64,000 nucleotides of DNA from Phoenicibacter sp963592435 (lineage in GTDB: Bacteria; Actinomycetota; Coriobacteriia; Coriobacteriales; Eggerthellaceae), in the NCBI GenBank assembly GCA_963592435.1, contig CAVAWT010000002.1, forward strand, positions 1-64,000, read 5' to 3'. The first letter of the stretch is position 1. Every line of letters starts with the position of its first letter. Positions 30,277 to 40,396 of this stretch are shown here, piece after piece. The translations under genes and the position numbers were made by a program. The notes below the pieces were generated by a model. The model saw nothing but the letters and a program-made list of their open reading frames with translations. It did not search any database and was not told the origin of the DNA.

Positions 30277-31464
30277 TTACTTCACAAGATCGTAAGTGTC
30301 TTTTGCAATCATATATTCTTCGTCTGTTGGGATGACAAGAATTTTCACTTTTGAGTCATCAGCAGAAATCTCGCGCTCGCCACCGAATGTGTTGTTCTTC
30401 TCGAGATCGAGCTTGATGCCTAATCCTTCGAGACCCTCAAAGACCATCTTTCTCATGCGGACGTCATTCTCGCCAACACCAGCGGTGCAAGTGATGACAT
30501 CAACGCCACCCATCTCGAATGTGTACATTCCGATGTATTTCTTGATTGTGCGTGCGGCCATCTCATAAGCAAGAGCTGCTCTCTCGTTTCCTTCATCGGC
30601 TGCACTAGCAACATCACGAAGGTCAGATGAAACGCCAGAAATCCCTAGGAATCCCGATTTCTTGTTCAACACGTTGTCCATCTCCTCAGGAGAAAGACCT
30701 TCTTTTTCCTGCAAGAAAGTGACAATTGAAGGGTCAATCGAACCGCAACGTGTGCCCATCATGAGACCATCAAGAGGTGTGAGCCCCATCGAAGTGTCGA
30801 TTGCAACGCCACCCTTGACAGCAGAGCAAGATGCGCCATTTCCGATGTGACAGGTGACAATGTTTAGGTCGTTTATGTCTTTGCCCAAAAATTCAGCTGT
30901 GCGCATTGCGACATAGCGGTGCGATGTGCCATGGAAGCCATATTTTCTTATGTCATATTTCTCGTAATATTCATAAGGGATTGGATACATGTAGGCGCTT
31001 GGCTCTAATGTGTTAAAGAAAGCAGTGTCAAAAACGCCGACCATTGGTTTTCCTGGAAGAAGTTTTTTGCAAGCTTCGATGCCGATTAGTCCAGCGGCGT
31101 TGTGTAGAGGTGCTAACACCTTCATTTTCTCCATTGTTGCAATGAGGTCATCGTCGATGATTGAGCTTTTGCCATAATACTTTCCGCCGTGAACTGTTCT
31201 GTGACCAACAGCAGCAATCTCATCGAGTGAAGAAATTGGAGCACCCTTGCCATTAACAAGCGAATCCAAAACAAGCTTCAAAGCTTCTGAGTGATCATTC
31301 ATAACAGGATTTGATGTGACTTTCTCATCGATTCCATAAGTGAAGATTCCCTCTCCAAGACCAATTTTCTCGCAGAGACCCTTAGCTAAAACCTCATGAT
31401 TTTCAACGTCGATGAGTTGAAATTTCATCGAAGATGAGCCTGCATTAATAACAAGAATTTTCAT
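30277..31464 (-). CDS. ackA: Acetate kinase
   Basis: AckA interconverts acetyl phosphate plus ADP and acetate plus ATP, the ATP-forming step of acetate fermentation. The 395-residue length is standard. Motifs are ILVINAGSSSMKFQL at the N-terminus, VGHRTVHGG, GFHGTSHRYVA, VTCHIGNGASCSAV and GGVDVITCTAGVGEND. The partner gene pta is not adjacent. An intrinsic terminator follows. Confidence 0.96.
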   Translation of the reverse strand: MKILVINAGSSSMKFQLIDVENHEVLAKGLCEKIGLGEGIFTYGIDEKVTSNPVMNDHSEALKLVLDSLVNGKGAPISSLDEIAAVGHRTVHGGKYYGKSSIIDDDLIATMEKMKVLAPLHNAAGLIGIEACKKLLPGKPMVGVFDTAFFNTLEPSAYMYPIPYEYYEKYDIRKYGFHGTSHRYVAMRTAEFLGKDINDLNIVTCHIGNGASCSAVKGGVAIDTSMGLTPLDGLMMGTRCGSIDPSIVTFLQEKEGLSPEEMDNVLNKKSGFLGISGVSSDLRDVASAADEGNERAALAYEMAARTIKKYIGMYTFEMGGVDVITCTAGVGENDVRMRKMVFEGLEGLGIKLDLEKNNTFGGEREISADDSKVKILVIPTDEEYMIAKDTYDLVK

Positions 31465-31544
31465 GTAACATACCTTTCTAAAAAATTAAACTTGGTAAAA
31501 ATTAACAAAACTTATTTTAAGACTAAAACTTAACAAATTCGACG

Positions 31545-31913
31545 TTATTTTCCCATGTTTTGTTTCAACGGTGAACCTGTGTCCATTTGCGCTCCACCCA
31601 TAACGTGAAAATGAACATGGTTTACGGCTTGACATCCATGTTTTCCAGTATTAACACAAACGCGAAATCCATCTTCTTTTATTCCTTTAATCTCTGCAAC
31701 TTTTTGAACACCTGCCACAATTCCTGCGCTGACCTCTGCTGGCAAGTCATCTGCAATGTTGTCATAATGGTCTTTAGGAATGACAAGTGTGTGAACTGGC
31801 ATCATTGGATTTATGTCGTCAAAAGCATAGACAACATCGTCCTCATAAACTTTTGTTGAGGGGACTTCTCCAGCAACAATTTTACAAAACAAGCAATCGT
31901 CTTTCGTCTTCAT
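31545..31913 (-). CDS. hinT: HIT-family nucleotide hydrolase (HinT-like)
   Basis: This 122-residue HIT protein hydrolyses purine nucleoside phosphoramidates such as AMP-lysine. The histidine triad is HVHFHVMGG near residue 100. The N-terminus has the zinc-type CLFCKIVAGEVPS segment. ATG 31913 is chosen because AAGGAGAG precedes it at the right distance; a TTG two codons earlier has poorer spacing. It lies between ackA and xseB on the same strand. Confidence 0.9.
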   Translation of the reverse strand: MKTKDDCLFCKIVAGEVPSTKVYEDDVVYAFDDINPMMPVHTLVIPKDHYDNIADDLPAEVSAGIVAGVQKVAEIKGIKEDGFRVCVNTGKHGCQAVNHVHFHVMGGAQMDTGSPLKQNMGK

Positions 31914-31940
31914 AATCAACTCTCCTTTTTAATAACTTAG

Positions 31941-32183
31941 TTAAGCGTGAGAAACTTGTGCGTCAACATCCGTTTCATCTTGCTCAATTTTTCCCGATAA
32001 CTCTTTAATGATAACCTCTGAAGCGTCAAGTTTTTCTTGCAATTGAGAAACAATTTTCACTCCTTTTGCATACGTCTCCAAACTCTCCTCCAGCTCAAGA
32101 TCACCGCTTTCAAGCTCTTCAATGCACTTCTCCAACTCGCAAAAGAGCTCTTCATACTTTTTTTCTTTCTTCTTAGCTGGCAC
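31941..32183 (-). CDS. xseB: Exodeoxyribonuclease VII small subunit
   Basis: This 80-residue helical subunit of exonuclease VII, which degrades single-stranded DNA to short oligonucleotides, has the family pattern KYEELFCELEKCIEELESGD, then LELEESLETYAKG. It starts at GTG 32183 with AAGGAGG five bases upstream. The start lies inside the 3' end of xseA (11-bp overlap), so the two subunits are translationally coupled. Confidence 0.93.
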   Translation of the reverse strand: MPAKKKEKKYEELFCELEKCIEELESGDLELEESLETYAKGVKIVSQLQEKLDASEVIIKELSGKIEQDETDVDAQVSHA

Positions 32184-33390
32184 ACTTTCCTCCTTTTCCT
32201 TTTACTTCACAGCTTAAAGATCCATCCCCTAAAGTGACAAATATGTCATCACCAATTTCACAATCGCGAATTGATTTTATAACCTTCTTGTCCACGCGTT
32301 GAGCATAAGAATAGCCTCTTGTCAAAACTGAAAGTGGAGACAAGTCATCAAGTCTTTTCGCACAATGACAAACTTTCTTTCTTCTTGAGTTAGCAATGAG
32401 ACCTTTTAACTTAATCATCTGCGATATGTCAAAATCAAATCTCATTTTTTGCTGATCTAAAACACCTCTAGGCGACAACTTGTCAAGCACCAGCTTCCTC
32501 TGTCTTAAATTGTTTCTGAACATCTCAATTTTAGTTGACAAAGTGTCACTTAAAATATACGATTCATCCTGAAGTTTTTGCGGAACATCAACCAGATTTC
32601 GAGTAATAATTTCTGCTGCAGCGGTTGGAGTGCTTGCACGCAGATCACTCACTAAATCGGCAATTGTTGTGTCGGGCTCATGACCGATTCCTGTTATAAT
32701 TGGCGTTTTTGCCTCATAAATCGCTTCTGCAAGTTCACGTTCATTAAAAGGCATCATGTCTTCAAAAGAGCCGCCACCTCTAGCAAGCAAAATCACGTCA
32801 AGACTTTCTTCGTCGAGCGAAAGAATTGCTTCGCACATTTGATCCTTGGCAGACTCTCCCTCAACTTTTACACCATAAAAATTGATCTCTAAGCAACTCG
32901 CTCTTCTTTTTATCGTTCTTAAGATGTCGTGAACAACAGCTCCTGCACCTGAAGTGATTATTCCAATTCTTTCAGGATATCTGGGGATCTCTTTTTTGTG
33001 TTCTTCGTCGAAAAAGCCTTCTTTATCCAATTTTTCGATCAATTTAGCAACTTTTTCTCTCTCAGCTCCTGCACCTGCAGGCTGAAACTCAAAAACATCA
33101 AAGTTCATTCTTCCATTTTTAGAAAAGATTGAGAATTTGCCAACAACATTGACCAACATTCCCTCTTCAAGATCAAAATCTGATTTCTCATAACGATTTT
33201 TCCACATGAGACAAGGGAGCTTTGATTTGTCATCTTTTATTGAAAAATAGACAGCTGAATAGGAATTTGAAATTTTTAAGTCTGTCACCTCACCACGGAT
33301 GACAAGAACGAGTTCATCAAGAGCAGATTTGGCAACAGAAATTGCTTCTGTTACGGAGAGAACATATTCTTTTTCTGAAACATCTCTCAC
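32173..33390 (-). CDS. xseA: Exodeoxyribonuclease VII large subunit
   Basis: This 405-residue catalytic subunit has an N-terminal OB-fold (about 1-105: VIRGEVTDLKISNSYSAVYF). The nuclease domain follows, with RIGIITSGAGAVVHDILRTI, LLARGGGSFEDMMPFNE and ITGIGHEPDTTIADLVSDLR. The coiled-coil C-terminal half binds XseB. It starts at GTG 33390, nine bases after the stop of the zinc protease gene, and has no strong binding site. It is slightly shorter than the E. coli protein. Confidence 0.94.
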   Translation of the reverse strand: MRDVSEKEYVLSVTEAISVAKSALDELVLVIRGEVTDLKISNSYSAVYFSIKDDKSKLPCLMWKNRYEKSDFDLEEGMLVNVVGKFSIFSKNGRMNFDVFEFQPAGAGAEREKVAKLIEKLDKEGFFDEEHKKEIPRYPERIGIITSGAGAVVHDILRTIKRRASCLEINFYGVKVEGESAKDQMCEAILSLDEESLDVILLARGGGSFEDMMPFNERELAEAIYEAKTPIITGIGHEPDTTIADLVSDLRASTPTAAAEIITRNLVDVPQKLQDESYILSDTLSTKIEMFRNNLRQRKLVLDKLSPRGVLDQQKMRFDFDISQMIKLKGLIANSRRKKVCHCAKRLDDLSPLSVLTRGYSYAQRVDKKVIKSIRDCEIGDDIFVTLGDGSLSCEVKGKGGKCAS

Positions 33391-33398
33391 GAGGAAAA

Positions 33399-34058
33399 TT
33401 AGCGCTCAGAAGAAGAGATGAGCCATATCAGTTGGATGGCTGAAGCAACTGCGGCGACAACGTAAGTCAACGCACATGCTCGAAGAACGCTCCTTGAAGC
33501 GCTTAGCTCGTTTCCTTGAACTCCAATGTTTGTCATATACTTCAAAGCTCGAGATGATGCGTTGAACTCAACTGGAAGTGTCACGACTTGAAACAAAACA
33601 ACGACTGCATAAATCAAGCAAGCTAACATTGTTAAACCTGCCGCATGCATGGCAACTCCAATCATAAAGACAAACAACCATGCGTTTGAACAAATGTTGA
33701 CTGCAGGAACGAGAGATGCCCTAACAAATAAAGGGCGGTAGTTTTGGGCATATTGCAAAGCGTGACCAGCCTCATGACAAGCCGTTGCAGTCGCTGTTAG
33801 CGATGCTTTATTATAGTTGCTGGGAGAAAGAGAAATTGAGTTCGATCTTGGATCGAAGTGATCTTCACCTTCATGACCACAATGAACAGAAACGTCAGTC
33901 ACACCATTGTCTGAAAGCATTTTTAGTGCTGCTTCTCTGCCAGTGAGACCAGTAGATATTGGAACATTCGAATATTTTCTAAATCTGCTCTTGACAAGCC
34001 CTGATGCTGCAAAACCCAAAATCAACGAAATTATAACGACTGAGTAATATCCAACCAT
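33399..34058 (-). CDS. Zinc-dependent membrane protease (YugP family)
   Basis: This 219-residue membrane protein has the zincin motif ACHEAGHALQYAQ near residue 93 and hydrophobic segments at the N-terminus (SVVIISLILGFAASGLV) and in the C-terminal half. This fits the neutral zinc metallopeptidase (YugP, PF04298) family, whose substrates are unknown. AAGGAAT precedes ATG 34058. It lies at the head of a leftward run with xseA and xseB, perhaps for lack of a terminator rather than a shared function. Confidence 0.85.
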   Translation of the reverse strand: MVGYYSVVIISLILGFAASGLVKSRFRKYSNVPISTGLTGREAALKMLSDNGVTDVSVHCGHEGEDHFDPRSNSISLSPSNYNKASLTATATACHEAGHALQYAQNYRPLFVRASLVPAVNICSNAWLFVFMIGVAMHAAGLTMLACLIYAVVVLFQVVTLPVEFNASSRALKYMTNIGVQGNELSASRSVLRACALTYVVAAVASAIQLIWLISSSER

Positions 34059-34156
34059 GATTTAATTCCTTAATAAATAAACTTACTTAAAAACTCGTTA
34101 CTTCTATCTCAATTTTACAACATGCAACATGCTTTAAAACAAAGCTTCAATGCGCT

Positions 34157-35305
34157 TTAGTCTGTTTGTATTATCTTTAACTCTTTGTTATCGCAAGTAA
34201 CGCCAATTTTGCCATCCAGAAGAAGCAATAGCTCATTTCCGACGATCTCTTTTCTCCAGCCAGTCAATAATTTAATGTTCTCTCTTTTTCCTCTTGCCAA
34301 ATCTGTCAACTCCGAATTGCTTGTTAACAAGCACTGAGAGACGCAATTTTCTTTTGCACGCAACTTGACGAGAGCATTCATGAGAAAAACAACGTCATCG
34401 ACGTTTTCTTGGTTTGGGCAAAAAACATCAAGCTTTGGAAGGTCTTTTTCCTCACGTTTTCTACCAACTTTAAGAGCTGCCAAAACTTCTCGAGCTTCCC
34501 ACGTTGACAGGGCATTCTGCACACCTCTGACAGCGAAAAGTGAGTCAATCGTTTTTGGATTTCTCTTGCAAATTTCGATAACCTGCTCATCACTCAAAAC
34601 CCTTTTTCTTGGGACGTCTTTTTTCTGGGCACTCTCTTCTCTCCAAGCAGCCACCTCTTTTGCGAGACTCAACTGCCTATCTTTAAGCTTTGTAACGTGT
34701 TTTAGATGAGTGAAGCGATTTTCAACATCAATTTCATAGTTTTCTTTTCTACACATGTCCAAAAACTCATCATCGAGCCAATGATCTCGCCCAAGTGCCT
34801 TCATTTTTGTCACTTGATTTTCATAAAGATCAGGGAGGTATAAAACATCTTCAACAGCATAACGAAGTTGCTTGTCGGTCAAAGGACGCCTCGCCCAATC
34901 GGTAAAACCTTCCGTTTTATCAATTTTTACATTTAGCGTCGATTTCAAAAGATTTGCAAGACTTGGCTGGTTTGACCCCTCTGTCACACAAGCAGCCAAC
35001 TGAGTGTCAAAAACTGGATTTGGAACGACACCCGTTTCGTTATAAAGAATTTCTAGGTCTTGCTTCGCTGCATGAAACACTTTCAAAATTTTTTCATCAT
35101 CAAAAATGTCTGCAAGTGGACTTAGATCCTCAAAACAAAAAGGATCAAGGATAAACGACTCTTTTTTAATCTGCATCTGAACGAGACAAAGTTGAGGGTA
35201 ATAGGTGCTTTCGCGCATAAATTCGGTGTCTATGCACAAAACTTTGCTCTTTTTAGCTTTTTCTATAAACTTATTTAGTTTTTCTTCTGAATTGATTTTA
35301 AACAA
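34157..35305 (-). CDS. rnd: Ribonuclease D
   Basis: This 382-residue 3'-5' exoribonuclease matures tRNA and other small RNAs. The DEDD active site is visible: CIDTEFMRESTYYPQL (Asp, Glu), FHAAKQDLEIL (Asp) and RYAVEDVLYLPDLYEN (Tyr, Asp). An HRDC domain follows near residues 205-290. It starts at TTG 35305 with AAGG about 11 bases upstream, because no ATG or GTG lies before the conserved region. It diverges from the lipid kinase gene. Confidence 0.92.
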   Translation of the reverse strand: MFKINSEEKLNKFIEKAKKSKVLCIDTEFMRESTYYPQLCLVQMQIKKESFILDPFCFEDLSPLADIFDDEKILKVFHAAKQDLEILYNETGVVPNPVFDTQLAACVTEGSNQPSLANLLKSTLNVKIDKTEGFTDWARRPLTDKQLRYAVEDVLYLPDLYENQVTKMKALGRDHWLDDEFLDMCRKENYEIDVENRFTHLKHVTKLKDRQLSLAKEVAAWREESAQKKDVPRKRVLSDEQVIEICKRNPKTIDSLFAVRGVQNALSTWEAREVLAALKVGRKREEKDLPKLDVFCPNQENVDDVVFLMNALVKLRAKENCVSQCLLTSNSELTDLARGKRENIKLLTGWRKEIVGNELLLLLDGKIGVTCDNKELKIIQTD

Positions 35306-35384
35306 AATTATTTAAACCTTCAAAGCATCATTTATTCTTTATAATTTAATCATAGCAAACCGAATTGTTAATTGAATAATCAAA

Positions 35385-36296
35385 ATGAAACTGCTTGTCA
35401 TAAATAATCTCGATTCAGGACTTTCTGATAAGTCTGTTTTTTCTTATATTCGGCAAGTCTCTCAGTTTTGTGAAGACATAACAATTCGCACTTCATCAGG
35501 CAAATTCGATCCAACAGCATTTCTTTATGATGCTGACAGATTTGATGCGGTCGTCTGCGCTGGAGGAGACGGCACATTTGCTTCAATTTCTCACGCAATG
35601 GCAAACACAAACATTCCAATTTTGCCATATCCTGCAGGAACTGCGAATTTGATGGCGCTAAATCTCTATCTCCCGACAGATGACCCTGCACTCGCAAAAA
35701 TGACTTATGAAATGAAAACTCTTAACTTTGACTTGGGAGAATTAAACTTAGAGAGTGGAGAAAAAAGAGGGTTTGCAATCATGGCTGGTGCAGGTTATGA
35801 CGCAACGATTATGCAAGAGGCGATACCTGGTAAAAAGTTTTTAGGTCCCCTATCCTATGCAACAGCCGCAGTTGCAAACTTCGCGCCCCAACATGCAGAC
35901 ATAAAAATCAACGTTGATGGAGAAGAAACACAAACCTCAGGCGTCGGTGTCCTTCTTGTCAACTTTTCGAGAATACAATTTGACTTGTCGGTCGTTCATG
36001 AAAACAACCCCACGGACGGGCTGTTCGATGTCGTTGTTTTCAACACTCCTGATGCGATCGGACTCATTCCAGCGCTTGGGGCAGCAATCCTTGACAGAGG
36101 CGGAGATTTTCCTAGCAGAACAGGTGCTTTTCAAGTTTTCAGAGGCAAACACGTCGAAGTTGAATGTGACCCTCCCCTGCAAGTTCAGTTCGATGGAGAA
36201 CCAACTGGGGTCACAACTCCTTTTTCAGCTGACATATTGCCTCGCGCTTGCAAAATCATCGTAGGCGACGACGCGCTAAAATACTTCGATAATTAA
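35385..36296 (+). CDS. Diacylglycerol kinase-family lipid kinase
   Basis: This 303-residue member of the DAGK/YegS family has the nucleotide-binding motif VVCAGGDGTFASISHA and the substrate-side PYPAGTANLMALNL, followed by the usual C-terminal beta domain. Such enzymes phosphorylate diacylglycerol or related lipids at the membrane and recycle lipids from wall synthesis. The exact substrate cannot be read from sequence. NAD kinases share GGDGT but not the following pattern. Confidence 0.85.
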   Translation: MKLLVINNLDSGLSDKSVFSYIRQVSQFCEDITIRTSSGKFDPTAFLYDADRFDAVVCAGGDGTFASISHAMANTNIPILPYPAGTANLMALNLYLPTDDPALAKMTYEMKTLNFDLGELNLESGEKRGFAIMAGAGYDATIMQEAIPGKKFLGPLSYATAAVANFAPQHADIKINVDGEETQTSGVGVLLVNFSRIQFDLSVVHENNPTDGLFDVVVFNTPDAIGLIPALGAAILDRGGDFPSRTGAFQVFRGKHVEVECDPPLQVQFDGEPTGVTTPFSADILPRACKIIVGDDALKYFDN

Positions 36297-36304
36297 AAAT
36301 CGCC

Positions 36305-36329
36305 CTGTCACTCAACAGTGACAGATTTT
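36305..36329 (+). terminator. Terminator of the lipid kinase gene
   Basis: CTGTCACT (36305-36312) and AGTGACAG (36317-36324) form a perfect eight-base stem with a CAAC loop, followed by ATTTT on the plus strand. It lies nine bases past the kinase stop and inside the last codons of the convergent glmS gene. Confidence 0.55.
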
Positions 36330-38131
36330 GCTAGGTTTCTTGGATGATCGACGTCGCAACCTCGAAGAAGTGCAACTTTTCTTGCAAGCAACTGCAAAGG
36401 AACAGTGTCAACGATGGCAGAAAACGCTTCTTTTGTTTCTGGGACATATATAACGTGGTCAGCGTGATTCTTTATGTCTTCGTCACCTTCAGTTGCAATT
36501 GCAATTATGCAAGCTCCCCTCGCCCTGCACTCTTGCAAATTTGAAACTAGCTTGTCATAAGTCGGCGATTTCGTCGCGATCGCGATGACAGGAAAGCCTT
36601 CATCAATGAGAGCAATTGGTCCGTGTTTCATCTCTCCTGCAGGATAGGACTCTGCGTGAAGATAGCTGATTTCCTTTAGCTTCAATGCTCCTTCTTTTGA
36701 AATTGCAGATCCCATTCCACGCCCAACAAAAAGAGCGCTGTTTGCACCTGCACAGGCTTTCGCCGCATCGTTTACTGCTTCTGGCTTTGAAATAACCCTC
36801 AAAACGAGTTCAGCAGTTTTTACAAGTTCGTTGAAATAGATGTGAATTTCTTTTGAAGTCATTCGCCCGTTAGCTTGGGCCAAAAGCATTGCCAAAAGTG
36901 TCAAAGACACAAGCTGACCTGTGTAGGACTTCGTTGACGCGACAGCAATTTCTTGATTTGCCTTCGTGTAGATGACACCATCGCTCTCTCGTGCGATTGG
37001 CGAGCCAACAACGTTTGTTATAGCAAAAACTCTCGCCCCTTTAATCCTTGCATCACGAATTGCGGCAAGCGTGTCAGCAGTTTCTCCAGACTGAGAAATC
37101 GCAACGACGAGTGTTGTCGATTTTATTATGGGATTGCGATAACGAAACTCGCTTGCTTCTTCGACAGTTACAGGTATTCTTGCCCAGCTCTCAATCAAAT
37201 TTTTAGCGATAAGACCTGCGTGATAGGAAGTGCCACACGCAATTATTTGAACATGATCAATTAAATTTAGTTCTTCAGGTGTTAACCCAAGTTCATCTAG
37301 GTTGAGCCTGCCTCCAATCAATCTGCCTGCCAAAGTGTCGCGGATGACACGAGGCTGCTCAAAAATCTCTTTCAGCATGAAATCTGGATAGCCTTCTTTT
37401 TCGGCTGTCGAAACATCCCAATCGACATACTTGACTTCTGGCTCAGTTTTTTCGAGTTCTGAATCAAAGAATTCAACACTATCCTTTGTCACCTTGACAA
37501 ATTCCTTGTCTTTTAAAACGACAACGTCACGAGTGTAATCTACTATAGCAACAACGTCAGAGGCGAGAAACGTTCCGTCTTCTCGAAGCCCAACAACGAG
37601 TGGCGAGCCTTGGCGTGTGCAAACGATCGTCCCTGGCTCGTCTTTTGCCATGACCGCCAAGGCATAAGAACCATTCAACTTGGAAGTTGCTTCACTTAGC
37701 GCTTCAAGCAAATCTCCTGAATAGCTCTCCTCGATCAAGTGAGCTATCACTTCAGAGTCTGTGTCGCTTTTGAAGTGGTGACCTCTTGAAACGAGTTCTT
37801 CTTTTAACTCCAAAAAGTTTTCTATTATGCCATTATGAACAAGAGCAATTTCAGAGTTGCAAGAAACGTGAGGGTGTGCATTTCTAACGCTTGGACGTCC
37901 ATGAGTTGCCCAGCGTGTGTGACCAATTCCGCATGTGCACTCAGAATGTGAATCGCCAAGCATTTCAACGAGTGAGTTGACTTTACCAATTTGACGAACA
38001 ACGTCGATTTCATCTTCGTTTGAAAACGCAACTCCAGCAGAGTCATATCCTCTATATTCGATTGAGCGAAGTCCGAAAATAAGGATGTCTTTTGCAGGCT
38101 TTGACCCTGAATATCCAACAATTCCACACAT
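36308..38131 (-). CDS. glmS: Glutamine--fructose-6-phosphate aminotransferase
   Basis: GlmS makes glucosamine-6-phosphate from fructose-6-phosphate and glutamine, the entry to peptidoglycan and teichoic precursors. The 607-residue protein has the N-terminal glutaminase nucleophile Cys2 (MCGIVGYSG), GIGHTRWATHGRPS and two SIS domains (ACGTSYHAGLIA; VAISQSGETADTL; GRGMGSAISKEGALKLKEIS). It ends DHPRNLAKSVTVE, as is typical. No glmS ribozyme is recognised in the 42-bp gap upstream. Confidence 0.97.
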   Translation of the reverse strand: MCGIVGYSGSKPAKDILIFGLRSIEYRGYDSAGVAFSNEDEIDVVRQIGKVNSLVEMLGDSHSECTCGIGHTRWATHGRPSVRNAHPHVSCNSEIALVHNGIIENFLELKEELVSRGHHFKSDTDSEVIAHLIEESYSGDLLEALSEATSKLNGSYALAVMAKDEPGTIVCTRQGSPLVVGLREDGTFLASDVVAIVDYTRDVVVLKDKEFVKVTKDSVEFFDSELEKTEPEVKYVDWDVSTAEKEGYPDFMLKEIFEQPRVIRDTLAGRLIGGRLNLDELGLTPEELNLIDHVQIIACGTSYHAGLIAKNLIESWARIPVTVEEASEFRYRNPIIKSTTLVVAISQSGETADTLAAIRDARIKGARVFAITNVVGSPIARESDGVIYTKANQEIAVASTKSYTGQLVSLTLLAMLLAQANGRMTSKEIHIYFNELVKTAELVLRVISKPEAVNDAAKACAGANSALFVGRGMGSAISKEGALKLKEISYLHAESYPAGEMKHGPIALIDEGFPVIAIATKSPTYDKLVSNLQECRARGACIIAIATEGDEDIKNHADHVIYVPETKEAFSAIVDTVPLQLLARKVALLRGCDVDHPRNLAKSVTVE

Positions 38132-38173
38132 CTTTAATTATGCTCCAGTCTTTTTTATTAAAACGAAATGTTA

Positions 38174-40390
38174 TTAATGATTTTTGTAGTGATTTATCAA
38201 GCATCCATCTTTTAAAATCTGCTTTTCTGGATCTGTTAAATTTCCGAGAGAAAGCTTGATTTTTGACACATCACAATCGTTTACAACTATAGTTTCAAAA
38301 GTCGAGTCACCATCAACTGCCGACAAAGCATCTTCAATGAACACCCATGCTCCAACTGGCAATTTGTTAACGTCTTCAGTCAAAAAAGGCAACATACCCC
38401 AATTTATGCAGTTTGAGCGATATCTCTTTGTCGCATATTCTTGTGCGAAATTTGCTCCTGCACCCAAAACACGCTGACACGATGCTGCTTGCTCACGCGC
38501 ACTGCCATCTCCAGGCTTCTTTGCATATATAGCACTTTTTATAAGCAACTGTGACACATCGACTGAAACTCCATATTTTTTGAGCGCGTTCAAAATATCT
38601 TGCACTTCTTTAGTCTCAGCATCAAGAGATGCAACTTGTTTTGCTCTTTTGACATAATCAGGATCACGACGCGATAGCGTGAACTCTGCCAATCTTAAGG
38701 GGTTTGACCTAAACGAAGAAGTCTCGCCAGAGGGAATCAACTCATCTGTTGTCGTCACAGGATCATCGATGTGAGAACAAATTTTTAGCAAAAGATGTTT
38801 TTTGAGCTCGGGTTGTTCAGGCCAATCCTTTATGTTTGGTCCAAAATGAAGGTCGTGATTTGCTTCAGGTCTTCCAAAGCCGTTATAAACACGTTTGTCG
38901 TAAACTGACTTGTCAAATGGGCACTCACATCTCTCTTCTTGCTCACAACAGACATCTTCAGCAGCAGTCAAAATTCCTTCGTTAGCAGCAGTTGCTGCAA
39001 TCGAGCGTGCGTCCATCAAGGCAACAGCAGCAAATTGACCTTCGCCCGGCTTTGAGCCTTCTCTGTTTGCAAAATTCCTTGTTGTGTGACGAATTGACAA
39101 CTCACCATTTGCAGGAGTGTCGCCCGCTCCAAAGCATGGTCCACAGAAAGCTTCTCTGAAAATTGCGCCAGTCGACACAAGCGCAGAAACTGCTCCATTT
39201 TCAACTAAAGCTTTATAAACAGGCATTGAATCAGGATAAACAGAAAGTCTAAATTCACCATTTCCTGTGTTTTTGCCCTTCAAAATTGAAGTTGCAGCCA
39301 TTATGTTTCCATAAGTTCCACCACTGCAACCTGCTATGACTCCTTGGTCAACTTTTATGTTTCCTTTTTTGTCGACTTTGGAGACAAGATCCATGGTAAC
39401 GTTGCCAGAAAGTTGCTCGTTAGCACGTTCTTGTGCTTCTTTTAAAATTGAGACTGGGTTTTCTTTCAGTTCATTAATGGCAACAGCATAGCTTGGGTGC
39501 ATTGGAAGGGCAATCATTGACTGAATTTCGCTTAAATCGATCTCAATCGCACGCGAATATGTCGCACCCTCTTCAACTTTAAGCTCAGAATATGCTTCAC
39601 TTCGACCGTGCGTTTCAAAGTAGGCTTTTGTCACATCGTCAGTCTCCCAAATTGAAGAAAGACAAGTCGTTTCAGTCGTCATAACGTCGATTGCGTTTCT
39701 GTAATCCTGCGTTAGATTTGCAATGCCAGGGCCTGCAAACTCCATGACAGAATTTTTAACGAACCCATTTGCATAAGTCGCTGAAATGATAGCAAGTGCA
39801 ACGTCGTGAGGTCCAACACCAGGTCTAACTTTTCCAGTAAGGTGGATCAAAACAACGTCAGGATGCGTGATATCATATGTTCTTTGCAACAGCTGTTTTG
39901 CTAATTCTCCCCCACCTTCTCCAATCGCCATTGTGCCAAGTGCGCCATAGCGCGTGTGAGAGTCAGAACCCAAAATCATTCTCCCACACCCACTCATCAT
40001 TTCACGGTTGTAGGAATGAATAACAGCCATGTTTGGAGGGACATAAATTCCACCATATTTATGAGCTGCAGACAGGGCAAAACGGTGGTCATCTTCGTTT
40101 ATTGTGCCTCCAACAGCGCAAAGCGTGTTGTGGCAATTTGTCAAAACATAAGGGACAGGGAACTCTTCGAGTCCACTCGCGCGTGCAGTTTGGATGATGC
40201 CAACGTAAGTTATGTCGTGAGAAGTCAGCGAGTCAAACCTTATGTGCAAAACGTCATCGTCAGTGTGATTGTCGTGCGCATCCAAAATTTTATAAGCTAG
40301 AGTCTTAACGATGCCCTCTTCAAATTCATTTTTTGAACATGTTGAAACAATACCGTTTTCTAGTTTTACACACTCGTTAATTAACTTCAT
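38174..40390 (-). CDS. Aconitase-family hydratase (YbhJ type), probable aconitase
   Basis: This 738-residue Fe-S hydratase of the aconitase superfamily has GSDSHTRYGALGTMAIGEGG, GCSGGTYGNIMAA and AFCGPCFGAGDTPANGELSI, followed by TTRNFANREGSKPG, as in the YbhJ subgroup, and a C-terminal swivel domain. It is seven bases downstream of icd and divergent from gltA, so I infer that it interconverts citrate and isocitrate. That assignment depends on context, because YbhJ-type proteins are little characterised. GAGAGG precedes ATG 40390. Confidence 0.85.
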   Translation of the reverse strand: MKLINECVKLENGIVSTCSKNEFEEGIVKTLAYKILDAHDNHTDDDVLHIRFDSLTSHDITYVGIIQTARASGLEEFPVPYVLTNCHNTLCAVGGTINEDDHRFALSAAHKYGGIYVPPNMAVIHSYNREMMSGCGRMILGSDSHTRYGALGTMAIGEGGGELAKQLLQRTYDITHPDVVLIHLTGKVRPGVGPHDVALAIISATYANGFVKNSVMEFAGPGIANLTQDYRNAIDVMTTETTCLSSIWETDDVTKAYFETHGRSEAYSELKVEEGATYSRAIEIDLSEIQSMIALPMHPSYAVAINELKENPVSILKEAQERANEQLSGNVTMDLVSKVDKKGNIKVDQGVIAGCSGGTYGNIMAATSILKGKNTGNGEFRLSVYPDSMPVYKALVENGAVSALVSTGAIFREAFCGPCFGAGDTPANGELSIRHTTRNFANREGSKPGEGQFAAVALMDARSIAATAANEGILTAAEDVCCEQEERCECPFDKSVYDKRVYNGFGRPEANHDLHFGPNIKDWPEQPELKKHLLLKICSHIDDPVTTTDELIPSGETSSFRSNPLRLAEFTLSRRDPDYVKRAKQVASLDAETKEVQDILNALKKYGVSVDVSQLLIKSAIYAKKPGDGSAREQAASCQRVLGAGANFAQEYATKRYRSNCINWGMLPFLTEDVNKLPVGAWVFIEDALSAVDGDSTFETIVVNDCDVSKIKLSLGNLTDPEKQILKDGCLINHYKNH

Positions 40391-40396
40391 AAACGC

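Noticed and set aside
38132..38173. glmS ribozyme upstream of glmS
   Set aside because: The gap is only 42 bp and shows none of the ribozyme core sequence, which needs well over 100 bases.
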